A stretch of 64,000 bases of DNA from Turbatrix aceti (lineage: Eukaryota > Nematoda > Chromadorea > Rhabditida > Panagrolaimidae): contig OZ017770.1 in assembly GCA_963969345.1 (NCBI GenBank), forward strand, positions 9,790,180-9,854,179. Reading direction: 5' to 3'. The notes beneath the pieces are model-generated. The model did no database searches. It had not been told where the DNA came from and saw nothing but the letters and a program-made list of their open reading frames with translations. The translations under genes were made by a program, and so were the position numbers. Below are positions 59,678 to 64,000 of the stretch, piece by piece. The stretch's first letter is position 1; the number at the start of each line of letters is the position of its first letter.

Positions 59678-60069
59678 CAATCAATCAATCAATTTATCTC
59701 TTACTCGTACACACGGGATTATACAAATCAGTGGGGTCGTACGAAGAGGGGTCATCAAAGAAAAACAATCCGTCTGAAATCGAAGTCCTTGGTAGAAGCG
59801 TTGTAGGCAATGGCGAGGTCGTCGGTCCAGCGCATGCGTGGTCGTCCTAGCGGTCGCTTGGCTTCCACGTAGTCTTCTGTGGGGCGCCAGTCTGACAGTC
59901 GGACTGCCCAGTTGTCGTCGTCGGTCGTCGCGAGCGATTTGGCGTATTTCTGCTTGCGGCGGCGAGCGGATTCGTTCCTGCCAGGAGCGCAATGTCGTCG
60001 GCGTAGGCAAGGTAGCAGAGTCGGTGCCTGCCAATTTGGAATCCTCGATTTGACCAGTCAATGTTATTG
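59678..60069 (-). mobile_element. 5'-truncated, internally deleted non-LTR retrotransposon copy
   Basis: Minus-strand insertion of 392 bp. Its 5' part encodes a reverse-transcriptase core: GRHRLCYLAYADDIALLAG, with the catalytic YADD box. About 45 codons on, after a frame shift, comes the region seen downstream of the RT domain: KRPLGRPRMRWTDDLAIAY, a motif found near the end of many LINE ORFs. The 3' end, toward lower coordinates, is a short (TTGA/TGAT)n tail, typical of several non-LTR clades. The RT core and C-terminal motif are far closer together than in a full element, so an internal deletion occurred. Both sides are flanked by the same 13 bases. The clade (RTE, Nimb or CR1-like) cannot be decided here. 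Not mobile itself. Confidence 0.85.
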
Positions 60070-60082
60070 ACGGAAATTAAAT
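60070..60082. repeat. Right copy of the 13-bp target-site duplication
   Basis: ACGGAAATTAAAT, identical to 59665-59677, marks the 5' boundary of the truncated element. Confidence 0.85.
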
Positions 60083-63000
60083 AGATGTATAATATTTTTT
60101 TAAGCATTCGTATTCATTTTCAAAAAATCTTTTGATTTAGCCAACATCTTTCTCATCTCTGGCTTTTCCTTAAGCTACTTTATCGGAGGGGACGTGTTAC
60201 GTTAAGCAATTAACAATATAATACATTATATAACACATACAAAAAAGCAAAGCGATGACACTTCGAGGGGGTCGAATTGCGACAACTCATTAGGCAGTCA
60301 TGTCTGCACTTCAAAAAAAATTAAAAATTAAAAAACAAAAAAAGATGAGTAAATATGTATTTTTGAAAAAAAAGTGTTCAGATGATACCGTAAAAAACAT
60401 GTTGGAATCAATATGTTTGCAACCTTTTAAAACTGAATCTGATACATAAGGCATAACTAGGGGTACAAAAAAGAGGCACTGGAGAGGGAAAGCGGAACAA
60501 CTTATCTGACCAGACAAACCAATTAGTGAAATCATCTGAGACACTGGTTTTTTAAACAACCCATTCTTTTGGCAATAAAATATTAGAATGTAACAAACCA
60601 GACTTCAGAATGCTTCACTGATTAGTGGGAGGCAAAAAAAAGTTAGGATTAAAGAAGAAGAAAAAAAAGTTAACCAACAATTGTAATCTTGTTTGCTTCC
60701 ACGAAAATCGTCTAGTTTCAATACACATTCTTGAATCTTAACCTAAACTTAGCCTTTTTTCTGCATAAATTAGCAATTGCGTTGGCAAAATGCTTATCCC
60801 GTTGTTACAAATGTAGTAGTAAAGGAAAACATCACTGACATACACATACACAAAAAAGTGAAGGAGATTAACAAGGCAAAAAAATTCAAAAAATTTTAAG
60901 CATGCCTAAAAATGGTCCATATTGCCAAGAGGCAAATAAATATATATAAAAAAAAACATATTGTGGTAAGAGAAAGAGGGAGAAAATAAATTCAAACACT
61001 GATGACTTTTATGTCTGGTACGCAAACGCAAAAATTCATGACTGACCAAGGTCTTCTTTTTTTTTTATTTGTTGTTCATATGTTCATACAAAAGTCAGTC
61101 TCGAAGGCGTATGTTAAAGAATGAATGTTGTTCTGAGAGAGTTTTCCCGTCATATTACCTACAATCAACAAATAGTGTTGTTTCTGTTTCTCAAAACGAT
61201 ACATACTTTTTGTAGCGCACAATGAGGGGGTGGGGGATGTTAAAAGTGGCAGCATGGATTCAAGAGTTGGGATAAAAGGCTAAACGCTCTCTTGCCAACT
61301 TTATTAAAAAACCCTGAAGTGCGAAAGAGCAAACGCATTAGCAATGTGTTTTCAAAGGACGATAGAATTTAGCAGAATTGTAATTTCTGAATTTAGGTTG
61401 CTCAAAAAATAAATTCAAATTTGTGTGCAAATTATTTGGTTTGTTTTTTTGTGGAGTTAAAATTGGGTAGTTGTTTTGGGAGATGCGATGAAAAGTCCCA
61501 AATCAATTGACAACAACTGGAAAAATATTTAACAAAATGACGGAGTACACAGTATATAAAAACGCACAAGGGAGACGTTCAGAGATCAAATGAAAAATCT
61601 GAGCATAAAGATATTAAAAAAAAAGAAAAAAAAACTTATACTACTAGTTGTGTTGCACGAATGTCCTTCTGAAATTGACATTTGTATCTTCTAATCACAC
61701 ACATCCATACACACACACATAGATGAATGTTTTTTTTATATACATGCACTTTTCGAAAAAAACAATCATTCGTTCTTCTCTACTTTTTCTCATCCTTCTG
61801 TTTTGGACAACTTGTCCTACAATCGTCCTAACTTCACGTACGTGTATGTACGTACTTGAGTAAAGATAACAAAAAAACAAGGGGACAGGGTACGAAAAAA
61901 AAGCAGTACTTTTAAAAATAAAATAGGGGCCCAGACGAGGGGATTACTCCTTGCATACACTAACTTTTTTTGTGCTCCTATTTTAGTATGTATTACTTTC
62001 TTATGACATTGATGATATTTCACGCTATTTTTGGGGCTTCTTTAAGAAGGAGGGGATCAATTAGTTGCAAATTATAATTATTGAGCCAAATCTGTCTTGA
62101 CAAGAAGGGTGAAAGCGAGGGGTAAGTATATAATTTTTTTTATTCGTTAAAAAAAAGTTAATTACAATTCAAAATGAGGAAGAATTTAAACTTACAACAT
62201 TTTTTTGCAACGGTCTCTTGAATGTTTTGGGACCTTGAATGGCTAAAATGTAAATTCATATTGATTAGCTTGTAGTTGTTGTGCCCAGGAGATTGTTAAA
62301 ACAAGGAATGTATTTATTTTTCTTTCTGACTCCTTAAATTTATAAGACAAAAAATAAATTAATTTTTTTTCATCATCCAATAGACGAGTCCAATTCAATA
62401 GGATGTGTGGGTTCAATGAGTTAGTAGTCCAAATAATACTCCAGGAATAAAAAAAAACACAAAAATTTGATTTTGTTTCAATTGAACATGTTTAGACAAC
62501 AATTAAAATAAGAAAAAAAGTCATCATGCTGCCAGAAATATTCCAAAGCTTGAAAATGGGGAAATCAATTTACTCCTTCTCATTTTTTTCTCTCAAGCTA
62601 ACGTACTCAGGAGACAAAACTTTTTTTTGTGATATAAAACCCTGGGAATCCTACAGCCTACGATATTCTAAAGACAAAAAAATACGCATTTTAGGGTGTA
62701 TATTTTACTCGCAAAAGTCGTATTTTAAAATAAATATATTAATGAAAGATATAAACATTAAAAGAAGACGCACAAGTATGTATACATTTAAACAAAATTT
62801 GCTACATATACTAATAAGAGTTTGCATGTCAACAAGGACCTTATATGAGTACAAACATATAAACAACACACAAAAAAAACGGTTTCCATGAACCAACGAC
62901 ATTTGTGATACCTCGTATATTAGTGATAATATGCATGTATGCCAAGTCAAAGTGGTTTCCCTTCCTTGTTGCTTCAAAATGTATTCATTCAAACCGAAAA

Positions 63001-64000
63001 AAAGTGCAGGGAATTCAAATGAGTTTGATCGGTGGACAAGAAAACTATAGACCTACTAGAAAATATTATGTCCTACTAATGACAGATGAAATGAAAAACC
63101 CAGAATGACGAAACCCCTAAAGAAAAAAATTATTTTAAATTGGGATTATATTATTTTTTTGGAAATTCGGCATAACGATGTGTAAACAAAGAAAAAAAAC
63201 AATAAAAAACAGAGATTTTGATTAAAACACCAAAAATTGAAAAAAATGAATACACGTTGGACTAAGTTTTTTTTTTATTCGTAATTGTAAGACAATTACA
63301 CCCCCTTAGCGGGTATTACCGAGATACATTAAGCCTGTTTTTGAGATAAAATATACGTACATTACTATATTGTCAATGCGTGCACAATTTATATTTTATT
63401 TTCTTTAAGTGCAAAAAAATTTTTCAGCAAGTAATTCTTTTTTGCTGTAAAAAAATGAAATATTTATTTTGGATACTTATTTTGGTTCAAAACAGGCATT
63501 TTGAATATTCAAATGACATGATGCTGGTTTAAATTTTTTTATGGGTCTATGAATGTGAAAAATATATTTTGCTACATTTGTTGGATTTTTTAAATATTTT
63601 ATTTCCACAATTGTAAAAAATTTGTGAAATCTACCGTACTTATGTACCCCTCTCTGCTTCAACGGAAAAAATACCCCCCACGTCAATAATGCCCTGTCAA
63701 AAGAAAAAAATCAACCCAAAAAAGTCATAAAATATCTGGACCAGAAGACATTTATCTTCAACTTGACAAACTCATAAACGAGGATTCCATTTGTCAAAAA
63801 GTATAATATATGAGTGTATTTGTATGTGTGTCTGTTTGCAGAGGCCTTAAAATATGTTTCATTTAAAGGGGAGAAAATATAGTGTCGTATTAGTTAGAGC
63901 GTCTTATGTATTGTTAAGAAGCAAACATTTAGCACGGATGGTTTGTTATACTTTTTCCCCTCCCCAACAAATAAATTGCCATTGTTTTTTTTTGTCATTG
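60083..64000. other. A/T-rich gene-free sequence to the right edge
   Basis: 3.9 kb without an exon I can support on either strand. Homopolymer A and T runs, short CA-rich stretches (for example CACACACA near 61710) and scattered AATAAA. It may be promoter, leader intron or plain intergenic DNA of the receptor gene or of a gene beyond the edge. Confidence 0.45.

Overview
The window is animal nuclear DNA with small exons, many short A/T-rich introns (about 45-250 bp, usually ending in TTTTCAG or TTTTAG), a few kilobase introns and gene-poor A/T-rich spacers. A secreted protein with the nematode-restricted ground-like domain (36802-37518), and acceptor-like AGs a few bases upstream of many start codons (the pattern nematode spliced-leader addition leaves), point to a nematode. 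I cannot place the clade.

Layout, left to right. 1-7183 (-): a Roundabout receptor, cut by the left edge. 9850-12177 (-): a DENND1/connecdenn Rab35 exchange factor. 12693-14523 (-): hedgehog acyltransferase (HHAT). 16405-18439 (+): an unrecognised Ser/Thr-rich protein with a distinctive C-terminal tail. 19637-22549 (+): trifunctional C1-tetrahydrofolate synthase. 22964-23239 (-): a 75-residue unknown. 23821-24868 (-): a secreted TIL-domain protein. 25642-27412 (-): a four-span membrane protein resembling LAPTM4. 29751-30360 (+): a proline-rich protein with a Cys-rich C-terminus. 30720-33002 (-): a vesicular glutamate transporter. 36802-37518 (+): the ground-like protein, with a partial upstream duplicate at about 35140-35470. 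38744-39944 (+): an SLC35F3/F4-type transporter. 41224-44776 (+): intersectin. 44925-46709 (-): an SLC17/sialin-like transporter. 47327-49680 (+): mitochondrial ABCB8. 50157-50816 (+): ARF1. 51280-52221 (-): alpha-tubulin acetyltransferase. 53546-54060 (+): a DM-domain protein. 54250-55496 (-): failed-axon-connections (FAXC) homolog. 56376-56718 (+): a 79-residue membrane protein. 56787-58871 (-): a dopamine-type amine GPCR. The last 5 kb is A/T-rich and gene-free except for one recent, 5'-truncated non-LTR retrotransposon copy (59678-60069) with a perfect 13-bp target-site duplication.

The genes are unrelated housekeeping and neuronal genes, not an operon. There is a loose neuronal and vesicle-trafficking theme: Robo, DENND1, VGLUT, intersectin, ARF1, tubulin acetyltransferase, FAXC and an amine receptor. 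I built the gene models by hand from homology and splice signals. In every complete model the exon lengths sum to a multiple of three and the joins keep frame. Boundaries could still be off by a few bases. I found no CRISPR, operon-style system or recognisable tRNA/rRNA gene. The most unusual items are the fresh retroelement copy, the ground-like gene with its duplicate, the leader-acceptor pattern, a GC-AG intron and two unrecognised proteins.
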